Below the pieces are notes generated by a model. The model worked only from the letters and a program-made list of their open reading frames with translations, searched no databases and had not been told where the DNA came from. 51,429 bases of DNA from DAOSWM01 sp035380045 (lineage in GTDB: Bacteria > Bacteroidota > Bacteroidia > Bacteroidales > Tenuifilaceae), in contig DAOSWM010000021.1 in assembly GCA_035380045.1 (NCBI GenBank), positions 1 through 51,429 on the forward strand, given 5' to 3'. Position 1 is the first letter of the stretch, and each line of letters opens with the position of its first letter. The position numbers and the translations under genes are program-made. This document shows positions 8,774 through 17,675 of this stretch, piece after piece.

Positions 8774-9652
8774 ATGTACTCACCCATATTCGCACTTTTC
8801 TACGCATTTACTTGGTTGGTTTCTCAACTCCCTTCAAAAACAATGTGTTTTTTTTCCGACTTGCTTCGATTTTTTATATACCGTGTTTTTCGGTATAGGG
8901 TAAAGGTGGTTAGAGAAAACCTGGTCAAATCGTTCCCCGAAAAGGGGAGGTTAGAGTTGCGCGAGATTGAGAAAAAATTCTACATTCATCTTTGCGATCT
9001 GTTCTTTGAGAATTTTTTTCTTCTCCATGCTAGTCGTGAGCGGGCGTTACGCCGATGTAAATTTGAGAATATTGCTCAATTTGAGAAGCTTCACAAGCAA
9101 GGGAAAAGCGCAATAATTGCTACGGGGCATTACGGTAACTGGGAACTTTATGCACTGATGGGGGCAAAACTAAATCACTTTCCTTTAGGTGTTTACAAGC
9201 CGCTGAACGACAAACGTTTTGAGCGTTTGCTCAATAAGGCCAGGGAGCGCTTCGGTGGCGTTCCGGTGCTTATGAACGATACGCTACGAACAACAGTTAA
9301 GTTTATTAAGGAAGGGAAACCTGTGTTATTGGGGTTAATCGCCGATCAAACTCCACCATCAGCCGATATTAGGTACTGGACAAATTTTCTTAATCAGGAA
9401 ACTCCAGTATTTTTAGGAGTAGAAAAAATTGCGCAGAAGCTCGATTTACCCGTATTCTTTGGCAGCATGAAGAAAGTACGGAGAGGTAAGTATGTGGTTG
9501 ACTTTAAACTTCTTACCGATAAACCAAAGGAGTGTAAACCCTACGAAATAACCGAAATGCACGTAAGGGCGCTTGAAAATTTGGTCAGGGAGCATCCCGA
9601 GTACTGGTTATGGTCGCACAGGCGATGGAAACATAAACGAAAATTTGAATAA
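8774..9652 (+). CDS. LpxL/HtrB-type lipid A acyltransferase
   Basis: A membrane-associated lysophospholipid acyltransferase-superfamily enzyme, 292 residues, that would add a secondary acyl chain to lipid A or to a related lipid. An N-terminal hydrophobic segment (about residues 4-40) anchors it to the inner membrane. The catalytic HX4E box is His119 to Glu124 in GHYGNWEL. Downstream, LLGLIADQTPP and WLWSHRRWKHK are typical of the family. Length is close to E. coli LpxL. ATG 8774 is used rather than TTG 8768. The next gene overlaps or abuts its 3' end. Some relatives in this phylum acylate ornithine lipids or serine lipids instead, so the exact acceptor is unproved. Confidence 0.88.
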   Translation: MYSPIFALFYAFTWLVSQLPSKTMCFFSDLLRFFIYRVFRYRVKVVRENLVKSFPEKGRLELREIEKKFYIHLCDLFFENFFLLHASRERALRRCKFENIAQFEKLHKQGKSAIIATGHYGNWELYALMGAKLNHFPLGVYKPLNDKRFERLLNKARERFGGVPVLMNDTLRTTVKFIKEGKPVLLGLIADQTPPSADIRYWTNFLNQETPVFLGVEKIAQKLDLPVFFGSMKKVRRGKYVVDFKLLTDKPKECKPYEITEMHVRALENLVREHPEYWLWSHRRWKHKRKFE

Positions 9653-10673
9653 ACCCAACGATTTGAGCAAGGTTTCAATAGTTATACTAAACTGGAATGG
9701 GGAGAAGTTTCTGAAGAAGTTTCTCCCAAAAGTAGTTAGTAATTCTTTTGCTACGGGCCATGAGGTAGAGGTTGTTGTAGCCGACAACGGTTCAACCGAT
9801 GGCTCGGTTGACTGGTTGAAAAACGAATTTCCTGAGGTTAGAACCATTTTGTTCAACACTAACCATGGATTTACTGGTGGCTATAACCTTGCCCTTAAAC
9901 AGGTTGATGCTGATTACTACCTGCTCCTTAACTCCGATGTAGATGTTCCCGAAGGTTGGCTCGAACCGCTGGTGCAATTCATGGAATCCAATCCTCAGGT
10001 TGCTGCCTGTCAGCCAAAATTGCTCAGCTATGCTGAGCCAAATCGGTTTGAGTACGCTGGGGCTAGCGGTGGTTTTGTCGATTTCTTGGGATATCCATTC
10101 TGCCGCGGCAGAATACTTAGCGTTACTGAAATTGATGAGGGACAGTACAACGATGCCAGCGAAGTTTTCTGGGCTTCCGGGGCTTGCATGCTAATTCGTT
10201 CAACCGATTTCTGGAGCGTTGGTGGTTTCGACAACGATTTTTTTGCCCACATGGAGGAAATTGACCTTTGCTGGAGGCTAAAGAATATGGGGAGAAGTAT
10301 CTGGGTTGTACCACAGTCGAAAGTTTTCCATGTAGGTGGGGGAACGCTACCTAACAACAATCCACGAAAAGTTTACTTTAATCATCGCAACAACCTATAC
10401 ATGCTTCTTAAGAACCTTCCCGGCAGGAAATTACTTGTGGTGATTCCTTTTCGTATTCTACTCGATTGGTTTTCGGCATTCTTATACCTTATGTCTGGAA
10501 AGTTTGGTTTTTTTATTTCGGTTTTTCAGGCTCACTTAACTTTTATTTCAAATTCAAAAAGAATTTACAGAAAGCGATTAGGAGAACCATTTAGGGCAAA
10601 TAGCTTATTTCAAAAAAGTATACTTTTAAGTTTTTTTATTCTTCGTAGGGATAAATTCTCCAAATTATACTAA
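9645..10673 (+). CDS. Family 2 glycosyltransferase
   Basis: A GT2 (GT-A fold) glycosyltransferase of the rhamnosyltransferase-like group. The fold begins VSIVILNWNGEKFL, the acidic metal/nucleotide-sugar motif is in LLLNSDVDVP, and the acceptor-side signature is EEIDLCWRL, following GGFDNDFFAH. A hydrophobic C-terminal region (from about PFRILLDWFSAFLYL) suggests inner-membrane association. The start is uncertain: TTG at 9645 overlaps the upstream stop by 8 bp and TTG at 9663 is also possible, while the nearest in-frame ATG is 9573, which would overlap the acyltransferase by 80 bp. Its position after an LpxL-like gene suggests cell-envelope glycan or lipid synthesis. It ends the plus-strand run that starts with PhoH. 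Confidence 0.88.
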   Translation: MNKPNDLSKVSIVILNWNGEKFLKKFLPKVVSNSFATGHEVEVVVADNGSTDGSVDWLKNEFPEVRTILFNTNHGFTGGYNLALKQVDADYYLLLNSDVDVPEGWLEPLVQFMESNPQVAACQPKLLSYAEPNRFEYAGASGGFVDFLGYPFCRGRILSVTEIDEGQYNDASEVFWASGACMLIRSTDFWSVGGFDNDFFAHMEEIDLCWRLKNMGRSIWVVPQSKVFHVGGGTLPNNNPRKVYFNHRNNLYMLLKNLPGRKLLVVIPFRILLDWFSAFLYLMSGKFGFFISVFQAHLTFISNSKRIYRKRLGEPFRANSLFQKSILLSFFILRRDKFSKLY

Positions 10674-10705
10674 ATTTATTGAATCAAAAATAATTTCCTT
10701 CAGTC

Positions 10706-11137
10706 ATGAACGAAACAGTTCTGGCTAACGAGAGTTATGTGAATATGCAGTACATTCCAAATTTTGGGATGCTTTATATTCAGTGGTATGGTAGTGCTTT
10801 GCTCGGGCATTACCAAGAAACATTCCGTAGAGGTTTTGAATTTATTACCTCTAAAGAGGTTCCATTTTACGTGTACTTGTCGGATATTAGAAAGCAGAAG
10901 GTGGTATTGCCTGAGGTGAGGAGTTGGGTAGAGAACTACGCCATCCCTGAGGCTATTAAGAAAGGTTTAAAGCTGGGCGTTGTTATTTTTGATGGAACAG
11001 TTTTTAAAAAATATTACCTAAATATTGTCATGTTTACGTTCCATCGGTACGGTGTCCCTTTCAAATTTGTAAATAGCTATGAAGAAGCAATTGAATTTAT
11101 TGAAAAATTTTGCATGGTAGAATTCTCAAACGCTTAG
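10706..11137 (+). CDS. Hypothetical protein, possibly SpoIIAA/STAS-like
   Basis: A 143-residue soluble protein with no signal peptide or membrane segment. I do not recognise its family with confidence. The alternating pattern of strands and helices (MLYIQWYGS near the start, PFYVYLSDIR in the middle, EEAIEFIEKF at the end) resembles SpoIIAA-like or STAS-like proteins that report on or regulate other proteins, but no conserved phosphoserine or catalytic motif is visible. It starts 32 bp after the glycosyltransferase and its stop overlaps the stop of the convergent ChaN-like gene by 4 bp. Confidence 0.75.
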   Translation: MNETVLANESYVNMQYIPNFGMLYIQWYGSALLGHYQETFRRGFEFITSKEVPFYVYLSDIRKQKVVLPEVRSWVENYAIPEAIKKGLKLGVVIFDGTVFKKYYLNIVMFTFHRYGVPFKFVNSYEEAIEFIEKFCMVEFSNA

Positions 11138-12006
11138 TAGGTTCTGGTCATTCTCTCGGGAACAACAATCACAAAATTGGCAATATTCTGGCTTTCTTCA
11201 TTAAGGCTTTCAGTACCTTCCTGCAACGTTGTTGCAATGGTTACAATTTTTTTGTCCTTAGTGTATTTGTTTAGGTACCAATAAATTCCTTCGTAATTGT
11301 TCGAGTGGTAGGTTCCATGGAAGTGCAGAAAGGGTTTTCCTTCCTCTAGGTTTTGGGTAATCCTCCATGCCATGGTTGCGTCCTTAATGGCTTGCGCTTT
11401 GGGGAAGTTGCTCGGATCCTTACCACCTTTCCCCGGCATCCCCATCATTCCCATCATGGCTTTGTAGCCAGGAAGCTCAGCATCGAACTCAACGGGTAGC
11501 GGAGCAATGTAACTTTTGGCTTCAGCAGAAAGGTTTTCCAACGCCTTAAAACCTCCTGTGGAAACCATCGATGCGTAGCGGCGTGGGATATTGCTGGCAA
11601 CAAATTTTAATCCATTTTCCTTGGCAAATTCTACTAAGGGTTTGTAGTCGGTTTTGTAGTTATTCCATAGTCGAGCCTCCTCCTCAAAACGATTCTGGGG
11701 AATCAACCCGCCTAGGTACTCATTCATAATCAATTGGTTGTCGGCCTCGAACATTTCAGCCCCTAAGGTAAGGCCCTCGTTTCTTGCGTGTAGCGCAATG
11801 GTTAGCTCATGCTGGAGCCAGTGAGCAATGGGGTTATCGTGTAGCTCACCAAAAAGAATAATCTGGTTCTCAGAAACCTTTTCTACAAATTTATTGAAAT
11901 CAATTTTTTCGCCTGCGCCTGTAAAAATCTGGTATGCATCAATCGTTTGGCTATAAGTTAACCCCATATTTAAACAAACGACCAATATAATTGTAAACTT
12001 TTTCAT
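11134..12006 (-). CDS. ChaN-like secreted protein (putative haem/iron-binding)
   Basis: A 290-residue exported protein of the ChaN family (PF04187). Residues 1-20 form a signal peptide ending TYSQ, with no lipobox cysteine at the cleavage site, unlike several lipoprotein members. The family core is LFGELHDNPIAHWLQHELT, followed by LGAEMFEAD and the histidine-containing HFHGTYHSNNYEG near the C terminus. Campylobacter ChaN binds haem, and others are implicated in iron uptake; no haem or TonB gene neighbours it here. The coding region is transcribed divergently from the acyl-CoA ligase (83 bp between starts) and overlaps the small upstream-strand gene by 4 bp at its 3' end. Confidence 0.85.
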   Translation of the reverse strand: MKKFTIILVVCLNMGLTYSQTIDAYQIFTGAGEKIDFNKFVEKVSENQIILFGELHDNPIAHWLQHELTIALHARNEGLTLGAEMFEADNQLIMNEYLGGLIPQNRFEEEARLWNNYKTDYKPLVEFAKENGLKFVASNIPRRYASMVSTGGFKALENLSAEAKSYIAPLPVEFDAELPGYKAMMGMMGMPGKGGKDPSNFPKAQAIKDATMAWRITQNLEEGKPFLHFHGTYHSNNYEGIYWYLNKYTKDKKIVTIATTLQEGTESLNEESQNIANFVIVVPERMTRTY

Positions 12007-12089
12007 ACTTTAGCTTGTTTCTGTTTTTGTAAAAATAGCGTTTCGTTCTTAAAGAATAAAAGAAGTTTACGAATTAATAAACTTAAAAC

Positions 12090-13901
12090 ATGGAAGTAAC
12101 CCGTTTGTTTGATCTCCTTGAGCATGGGAAAAAAGTGTACGCAAATAATCCGGTGCTTGCTGCTAAGCAGAATGGAACTTGGTTTGAGCTGAGCATCGAT
12201 GACTACATTGAAAATGTTAACAATATCAGTTACGGACTCCTGGCTCTGGGATTAAACAAGGGCGATAAGGTTGCAACCATTTCAAACAATCGACCCGAGT
12301 GGAATTTTGTTGACATGGGCGTTAGCCAGGCAGGAATGGTTCATGTTCCCATTTACCCAACCATAAGCAATGAGGAGTACCAGCATATTCTGAAGCATTC
12401 CGAATCGAGGGTTGTGTTTATTTCCGATAAGCAGCTGTATGCAAACATTAAACCCATTGCCGATACAATTCCTGAAATTATTGGCGTTTACCTTTTCAAC
12501 GAAGTGGAAGGAATTCCAAATTGGACTGAGGTTCTTGAAAAGGGAAGAGAAAATGCGGAGAATTTCAAAGCAAAGCTTGAGGGAATAAAAAGTTCGGTTC
12601 AACCAACCGATACCGCTTCGATTATTTACACATCGGGAACTACCGGCTTGTCGAAGGGCGTTATGCTGTCGCATAGTAATTTCCTAAGCAACGTTGAAGC
12701 TTGCCAGTCGCTTTTCCCCCTTGGGCCCGGCGATATGTCGTTAAGCTTCTTGCCGCTTAGCCATGTTTACGAGCGGATGGTGAACTACTACTACCAGTTC
12801 AAGGGAGTTTCCGTTTACTATGCCGAAAATATGGGAACCATTGGCGATAACTTGAAAGAGTTGCGACCTACGGTTTTTGTGGCGGTACCAAGGGTAATTG
12901 AGCGAACCTACGATAAAATTATTGCCAAGGGCAAGGACTTGACCGGAATAAAGAAGCAGCTTTTTTTCTGGGCTGTAAATCTTGGCTATAGGTATAAGGA
13001 GGAAGGGAATGGACTATTCTACATACTTCAGCTGAAACTGGCTCGCAAGCTAATTTTTAGCAAATGGAAAGCAGCGCTGGGTGGACGCCTGAAGTTTATA
13101 ATTAGTGGGGGAGCAGCCCTTCAACCTAGGCTGGCACGGGTTTTTTATGCAGCCGGAATACCAATATACGAAGGGTATGGGCTAACCGAAACATCTCCAG
13201 TTATTGCTGCTAACCAGGCAGTTGTTCCTGGGAATTTGATGTTTGGCTCCGTGGGGCCAGTTATCAGTAACATTGAAGTAACAATTGCCGACGATGGCGA
13301 AATTCTTATGCGCGGCCCAAGCCTCATGCAGGGTTACTTCAAATCGCCCGAGCTAACTGCTGAAGCCATCGACCCTGAGGGCTGGTTCCATACCGGTGAT
13401 ATAGGCAAGTTCGAGAGGGGGAAGTTTTTGGTTATCACCGACCGGAAAAAGGAGATGTTTAAGCTTTCTAGCGGCAAGTACATTGCTCCGCAAGTTATTG
13501 AGAATAAACTGAAGGAATCGTTCTTCATTGAACAGGTAATGGTGGTGGGGGAGAACGAGAAGTTTGCCAGCGCCATCGTTTCACCTAATTTCAGCTTCTT
13601 GCACGACTGGTGCTCGCGCCATAAAGTACACTTCCAGAATAATCAGGAGCTTATTCAAATGCCTGAGGTTGTTAAACGTTACCAACGCGAGATAAATGAG
13701 ATAAATAGTCAAACCGGACAGCACGAGCAAATCAAGCGTTTTCGTTTAGTCCCCGATCAGTGGAGTCCTCAAACCGGCGAACTTTCACCTACGCTTAAGC
13801 TTAGGAGAAGAGTGGTTTACGAAAAGTACTCCGATGTTCTTGAAGGTATTTATGGCGAAGGTAAAAGTCAGGATATGAGAGGATTGGATGGGGAGGAGTA
13901 G
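12090..13901 (+). CDS. Long-chain fatty acid-CoA ligase (AMP-binding)
   Basis: An ANL-superfamily adenylate-forming enzyme, 603 residues, that activates fatty acids to acyl-CoA through an acyl-adenylate. The P-loop motif is IIYTSGTTGLSKGVMLSHSN. Motif A5 is YEGYGLTET, the hinge aspartate lies in WFHTGDIGKF, and the motif with the catalytic region is ITDRKKEMFKLSSGKYIAP. It fits the FadD15-like group common in Bacteroidota rather than E. coli FadD. No signal peptide is present, so it acts on the cytoplasmic side of the membrane. The patatin-like phospholipase gene is convergent and 16 bp away; release of fatty acids by that enzyme and activation by this one is a plausible but unproved link. 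Confidence 0.94.
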   Translation: MEVTRLFDLLEHGKKVYANNPVLAAKQNGTWFELSIDDYIENVNNISYGLLALGLNKGDKVATISNNRPEWNFVDMGVSQAGMVHVPIYPTISNEEYQHILKHSESRVVFISDKQLYANIKPIADTIPEIIGVYLFNEVEGIPNWTEVLEKGRENAENFKAKLEGIKSSVQPTDTASIIYTSGTTGLSKGVMLSHSNFLSNVEACQSLFPLGPGDMSLSFLPLSHVYERMVNYYYQFKGVSVYYAENMGTIGDNLKELRPTVFVAVPRVIERTYDKIIAKGKDLTGIKKQLFFWAVNLGYRYKEEGNGLFYILQLKLARKLIFSKWKAALGGRLKFIISGGAALQPRLARVFYAAGIPIYEGYGLTETSPVIAANQAVVPGNLMFGSVGPVISNIEVTIADDGEILMRGPSLMQGYFKSPELTAEAIDPEGWFHTGDIGKFERGKFLVITDRKKEMFKLSSGKYIAPQVIENKLKESFFIEQVMVVGENEKFASAIVSPNFSFLHDWCSRHKVHFQNNQELIQMPEVVKRYQREINEINSQTGQHEQIKRFRLVPDQWSPQTGELSPTLKLRRRVVYEKYSDVLEGIYGEGKSQDMRGLDGEE

Positions 13902-13917
13902 CGAATAAATTTTTACA

Positions 13918-14814
13918 TTAAAGCCCTGCACCATCAAGCGCATTCTTGCAAGCCTCTTTGCCTGCGGCAATTAGTTCTTCTGCCTTGAAAAAGTCGAAGG
14001 TTCCCGATGCATCCTTCGATATTCGTACGGTAATATCAGGAGGATTAGTGTCAATTGTAAACTGGGTAATTTTGTCCTGCATAACCTGGATGGTGTGTGA
14101 AAAAATTTCGAAGTATCCCAGGTCCTTCTTTTCATCTTTCTTGTTTCCCCCTTCTTCCCCAAAAAGTTTAATCCATTTTTCCTTCAGGTGTTCAACGGTT
14201 GAATGCTCCTTCTCTTTTAGGTGCTTTGGCTTTTTTGGTAATGCAGGCTTTTTGTAGGGAATAAGTGCGTTTATATCAATGGCAATAACTAAATCAGCAT
14301 TACACTCCGGGATTCGGTTTATTGGTAGTGGGTTAAGTACACCTCCATCAACAAGTAATCCGTTTTTAACTTTTATAGGTGTTAATACATTTGGAATAGA
14401 AACGGAGGCTCTAAGCGCATTATAAAGATTCCCGGATGTAAATACTACTTCCTCATTCCTTATGATATCGGAAGCAATTATGGAAATGGGAATTTTCAGG
14501 TTTTCAATTTTTATTTCTGGAATAAATCCCAGCTTTTTCATTTCAGCAAAAACTTTCTCGCCCTTAATAAAACCATGTGAGCTAAATGTGAAGTCGATAA
14601 GGTTGAAAACATCTAGCTTGTCGAGATCGAGAACCCACTCCTTGTATTTTTCCATGGTTTTGCAAGCGTATAACCCCGCAACAAATGCCCCAATTGAGCT
14701 GCCCGAAATGGCAACAATTTCGTAACCTCTTTGGGTAATCTCTTCAATGGCACCAATATGGGCGAGCCCTCTTGAACCTCCACTTGAGAGTGCTAAAGCA
14801 ATTTTTGTTGACAT
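13918..14814 (-). CDS. Patatin-like phospholipase family protein
   Basis: A 298-residue serine lipase of the bacterial patatin/RssA type. All family elements are present: the oxyanion glycine-rich loop SSGGSRGLAHIG at the N terminus, the nucleophile elbow GSSIGAF (GXSXG) at about residue 40, and the dyad aspartate in LLVDGGVLNPLP. An unusual Lys/Glu-rich insertion (KPKHLKEKEHSTVEHLKEK) lies in the C-terminal third, and no signal peptide is visible, so it is probably a cytoplasmic or inner-membrane-associated hydrolase. It starts at an ATG whose complement lies at 14812-14814, and is convergent with the acyl-CoA ligase. Confidence 0.92.
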   Translation of the reverse strand: MSTKIALALSSGGSRGLAHIGAIEEITQRGYEIVAISGSSIGAFVAGLYACKTMEKYKEWVLDLDKLDVFNLIDFTFSSHGFIKGEKVFAEMKKLGFIPEIKIENLKIPISIIASDIIRNEEVVFTSGNLYNALRASVSIPNVLTPIKVKNGLLVDGGVLNPLPINRIPECNADLVIAIDINALIPYKKPALPKKPKHLKEKEHSTVEHLKEKWIKLFGEEGGNKKDEKKDLGYFEIFSHTIQVMQDKITQFTIDTNPPDITVRISKDASGTFDFFKAEELIAAGKEACKNALDGAGL

Positions 14815-14995
14815 AGTTAGTGGCGTTATTATTTATACTGAGATAAATTTAAGAAAAATTAACAATGATAAAAACGATCTGTTTTTTAAAAAAATCACAC
14901 ATTATGTATTTAAGGTACTGTAAATCATGTTTATAAATGTAATACGCTTTTTAATTGAAATTCATTTGGCGCAATTTTCTCACCTACAAAAAGTG

Positions 14996-15003
14996 TATAT
15001 TTG
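14996..15003 (+). promoter_or_regulatory. Bacteroidota -7 promoter element (TATATTTG)
   Basis: A perfect match to TAnnTTTG, the -7 element recognised by the primary sigma factor of this phylum. It lies 14 bp before the ATG at 15017 and inside the longer open frame that starts at 14927, which argues for the shorter GroES-like protein. No clear -33 TTTG at the usual distance was found; the nearest TTTG (14965-14968) is 27 bp upstream. Confidence 0.5.
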
Positions 15004-15016
15004 CAAAGGTAACACT

Positions 15017-15406
15017 ATGCTAAGTATGTCGGTATTGTTAGACAATAAAAGTTTAGAGAAGTTAATAGTAGTTGGCGACAGGGTTCTTATTAAGCCAAAG
15101 AATCCTGAGGAACGAACCAAGGCGGGGTTATTACTCCCTCCGGGAGTACAGGAAAAGCAGAAGGTACACAGCGGTTACGTTGTGAAGGTTGGTCCGGGTT
15201 ACCCCGTTCCTGCAATTTCTGAGTATGAAGAATCTTGGCAAAAGAAGGATTCTGCAAGGTACTTTCCCCTTCAGGCACAAATCGGCGATTTAGCTCTATA
15301 TCTGCAGGAAAGCAGCGTTGAAATTGAATTTACCAAGGAGAAGTACATGATTGTTCCGTTCAACTCAATACTTCTTTTAGTTCGCGACGAGGGGCTTTTT
15401 GAGTAG
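15017..15406 (+). CDS. GroES-like co-chaperonin family protein
   Basis: A 129-residue protein with a chaperonin-10 fold. It opens the fold with VVGDRVLIKPKNPEERTKAG, followed by GLLLPPG at the place of the hydrophobic mobile-loop tripeptide, and VHSGYVVKVGPG for the next strand. Compared with GroES (about 97 residues) it has an insertion (SEYEESWQKKDSARYF) before the closing strands and ends YMIVPFNSILLLV. No groEL gene is adjacent. It may be a second, divergent GroES paralogue rather than the housekeeping partner of GroEL. ATG 15017 is chosen because a promoter-like TATATTTG lies just upstream, inside the longer open frame. Confidence 0.85.
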   Translation: MLSMSVLLDNKSLEKLIVVGDRVLIKPKNPEERTKAGLLLPPGVQEKQKVHSGYVVKVGPGYPVPAISEYEESWQKKDSARYFPLQAQIGDLALYLQESSVEIEFTKEKYMIVPFNSILLLVRDEGLFE

Positions 15407-15442
15407 TTTTTATAATGCTGAATCACGAATGAAATAAACAAT

Positions 15443-15450
15443 TATATTTG
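15443..15450 (+). promoter_or_regulatory. Bacteroidota -7 promoter element (TATATTTG)
   Basis: A perfect TAnnTTTG match, 60 bp before the ATG of the OmpH-like gene and followed by CAAGCC, much like the element at 14996 (followed by CAAAGG). It implies that the OmpH-like gene has its own promoter rather than depending on read-through from the GroES-like gene. Confidence 0.5.
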
Positions 15451-15510
15451 CAAGCCTAAATCATAAATGTTAAACTTTGCCGGTTATTAACCGGATAAAA
15501 CAACAAAAAA

Positions 15511-16134
15511 ATGAAAAATATATCTTTGGTAATCAATATTGTGTTGGCGGTTGCTATTGCTGTTCTTTTCTATTTACATTTTAAAGGTGATGCTAAATCT
15601 TCAGTAGGTAATGAAGTTGTTGAAGTAGCCGAAGGTGCTGTTCTTTCAGAACAGTTTATGGTTGCCTGGGTCAATATTGATTCTCTTCTTAACAACTACG
15701 ATATGTACTTCGATCTTCAAAAAGAACTTGAAGCAAAGGGGCGCAAGATGGAATCGGAGATGAACACAAAAACCAGAACCTTCGAAAAATCAATGCTTGA
15801 TTTTCAGGATAAAGTACAAAAGGGACTAGTAACCCGTTCTCAGGCACAATCAATGCAGGAAGAACTTGCTCAGAAAGAGCAGGAACTTTACCGTTTACGC
15901 GATGAGATGAGGATGCAGTTTGCAGAAGAGGAGCAGGTAAAACTTCGACAAATTCAACAGAACATAACCGATTTCCTCAAAGAATATAATAAGGATAAGG
16001 GCTACCATGTTATTCTAAGCAGCACATTCGGTGGCCCGGTTCTTTACGGCCATCCCTCCATTGAGATTACCGATGAGGTTCTGAAAGGGTTAAACCAAAA
16101 GTATATCGATAGCCGACCAACAAAAAAAGAGTAA
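15511..16134 (+). CDS. OmpH/Skp-family periplasmic chaperone-like protein
   Basis: A 207-residue protein of the OmpH family (PF03938). Skp, the prototype, is a trimeric periplasmic chaperone with long coiled-coil tentacles that carries unfolded outer-membrane proteins. Here residues 5-24 are hydrophobic, followed by the conserved start of the fold (MVAWVNIDSLLNNYDMYFDL), a charged coiled coil (about 70-155), and the C-terminal strands YHVILSSTFGGPVLYG. No clear signal-peptidase site follows the hydrophobic segment, so it may be anchored in the inner membrane instead of soluble. A strong terminator follows the stop. Confidence 0.88.
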   Translation: MKNISLVINIVLAVAIAVLFYLHFKGDAKSSVGNEVVEVAEGAVLSEQFMVAWVNIDSLLNNYDMYFDLQKELEAKGRKMESEMNTKTRTFEKSMLDFQDKVQKGLVTRSQAQSMQEELAQKEQELYRLRDEMRMQFAEEEQVKLRQIQQNITDFLKEYNKDKGYHVILSSTFGGPVLYGHPSIEITDEVLKGLNQKYIDSRPTKKE

Positions 16135-16153
16135 AGTTTATAATACACAAATC

Positions 16154-16184
16154 AAAGCCCCATTTTTGTAGGGGCTTTTTTTAT
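16154..16184 (+). terminator. Rho-independent terminator after the OmpH-like gene
   Basis: Inverted repeat AAAGCCCC / GGGGCTTT with a 9-base loop, followed by a run of T. It lies 20 bp after the OmpH-like stop and ends that transcript before the glycosyltransferase at 16201. Confidence 0.85.
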
Positions 16185-16200
16185 TCTCATTTCAAGCTTA

Positions 16201-17463
16201 ATGCACAGCTACTTTAAAAGGAACCAGCAGTTTAAGCCGTCAGTTGCCGAGGCGCCAAACATAAACCTTGGGATATCCGTTGTAATTCCATCTTACAATG
16301 AACCAAGTCTATGGCGCTCTCTACAGTCTCTTGCCAGTTGCGAAAAACCCAGCTGCTCGGTTGAAGTGTTGGTGGTGGTTAACTATCCAGAGAATTCTGC
16401 TGAAGAAATTGTAACAAATGCTTTGGAATGTATTGAAATTGTGCAGAAAGCGAATGCTAAGTTTGGAGGTGAATACTTTTCGTTTTTCCCCTTAATGGCT
16501 TTCAACTTGCCAAAGAAGCATGCGGGAGTAGGGTTGGCACGTCAGCGTGGGATGGATGAAGCAGCCTGGCGGTTTCAGCAGAGTAACGCCAATAATAAAA
16601 TAATTGCGTGCTTCGATGCCGATGCAACCTGTAGCAGCAACTACCTTGTGGAGCTGGAGAAACTTTGGAAAAAATTTCCCGAAACCGAAGCCTGTTCCAT
16701 TAGGTACGAGCATCCGGTTGAAGGAAACGATTTTGATGAAAGAATTTACTTTGGAATTGCGCAGTACGAGCTGCATTTGCGTTACTACGTGCAGGCGAGC
16801 CGGTTTGTGGGACACCCCTTTTCGTTCCATACAATTGGGTCGAGCATGGCATGTAGCGCCGAAGCCTACTTGCGATACGGCGGTATGAACCGCCACAAGG
16901 CGGGCGAGGATTTCTACTTTCTCCAGAAAATTATTCCTCACGGAAAGTTTAGGGAACTTAATAGCTGCTGCGTGTATCCATCACCACGGCCTTCGTACAG
17001 GGTTCCGTTCGGAACCGGAAGAGCTATGACCAAGTACCTTGAAAATAACGATGAGAATTATTTAACCTATAATTTCGATTCGTGGTTGATTCTAAAACCG
17101 TTCTTTCAACACGCTCCTAACCTATACAATGCGAGTAAAGTTTCATTGGAAAGCTTTATGCAGGAGCAGCATGAGAGCTTACGAACATTTTTGCAAAGCA
17201 ACAACTTTGTAAAGGCAGTTGAAGAGGTTCAGGCGAACACATCAAACCCCGAAGCATTCAAAAAACGATTCTTTCAGTGGTTCGATGCATTTATGCTCCT
17301 TAAGTTCATGAACTTCGCAAATGAGAATTATTACGTTCGGAAACCAATATTGAGCGAGGCAAAGAGGTTGGCCCAATCGATTGGTATTAAATTCATCGAT
17401 GGTGACTCAAGGAGTTGTTTGTATGCAACCAGAGATTTTGAAATAAAAAGTGCTTTTGGGTAA
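16201..17463 (+). CDS. Family 2 glycosyltransferase (cytoplasmic)
   Basis: A 420-residue GT-A fold glycosyltransferase. The N-terminal nucleotide-binding strand is ISVVIPSYNEPSLW, the DXD-type motif is ACFDADATCSSNYL, and the acceptor-side motif is HKAGEDFYFLQKI. About 150 further residues after this motif lack a recognised domain and contain no membrane segment, so it is probably soluble. Its donor and acceptor are unknown. It is monocistronic by context: a terminator stands just upstream and a possible hairpin just downstream. It lacks the membrane tail of the glycosyltransferase at 9645. Confidence 0.88.
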   Translation: MHSYFKRNQQFKPSVAEAPNINLGISVVIPSYNEPSLWRSLQSLASCEKPSCSVEVLVVVNYPENSAEEIVTNALECIEIVQKANAKFGGEYFSFFPLMAFNLPKKHAGVGLARQRGMDEAAWRFQQSNANNKIIACFDADATCSSNYLVELEKLWKKFPETEACSIRYEHPVEGNDFDERIYFGIAQYELHLRYYVQASRFVGHPFSFHTIGSSMACSAEAYLRYGGMNRHKAGEDFYFLQKIIPHGKFRELNSCCVYPSPRPSYRVPFGTGRAMTKYLENNDENYLTYNFDSWLILKPFFQHAPNLYNASKVSLESFMQEQHESLRTFLQSNNFVKAVEEVQANTSNPEAFKKRFFQWFDAFMLLKFMNFANENYYVRKPILSEAKRLAQSIGIKFIDGDSRSCLYATRDFEIKSAFG

Positions 17464-17469
17464 ATTTGA

Positions 17470-17499
17470 AAAACCAGCACTCATGCTGCTCTTGGTTTT
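17470..17499 (+). terminator. Possible weak terminator
   Basis: AAAACCA / TGGTTTT inverted repeat with a short inner GCA/TGC stem, 7 bp after the glycosyltransferase stop. The terminal T run is short (4), so efficiency is doubtful. Confidence 0.35.
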
Positions 17500-17675
17500 A
17501 CTAACGAAAAAATACTCATTTTTTTATCTTGTAAAAAACAGGTAATGAGGGGTATAGGTATTTTACGTCCGTTTAATTATTTCGTGAAGTTATTCGTCAA
17601 AGCATAGCGGTTGTTTATCTAAAAAAGATACCTTTCGCATTTATTTCGTCGTACATTTATACAAAAGGGGATGGT

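Noticed and set aside
14927..15016. Longer N terminus for the GroES-like protein
   Set aside because: A promoter-like TATATTTG lies inside the extension, and chaperonin-10 proteins do not have such a lead sequence.
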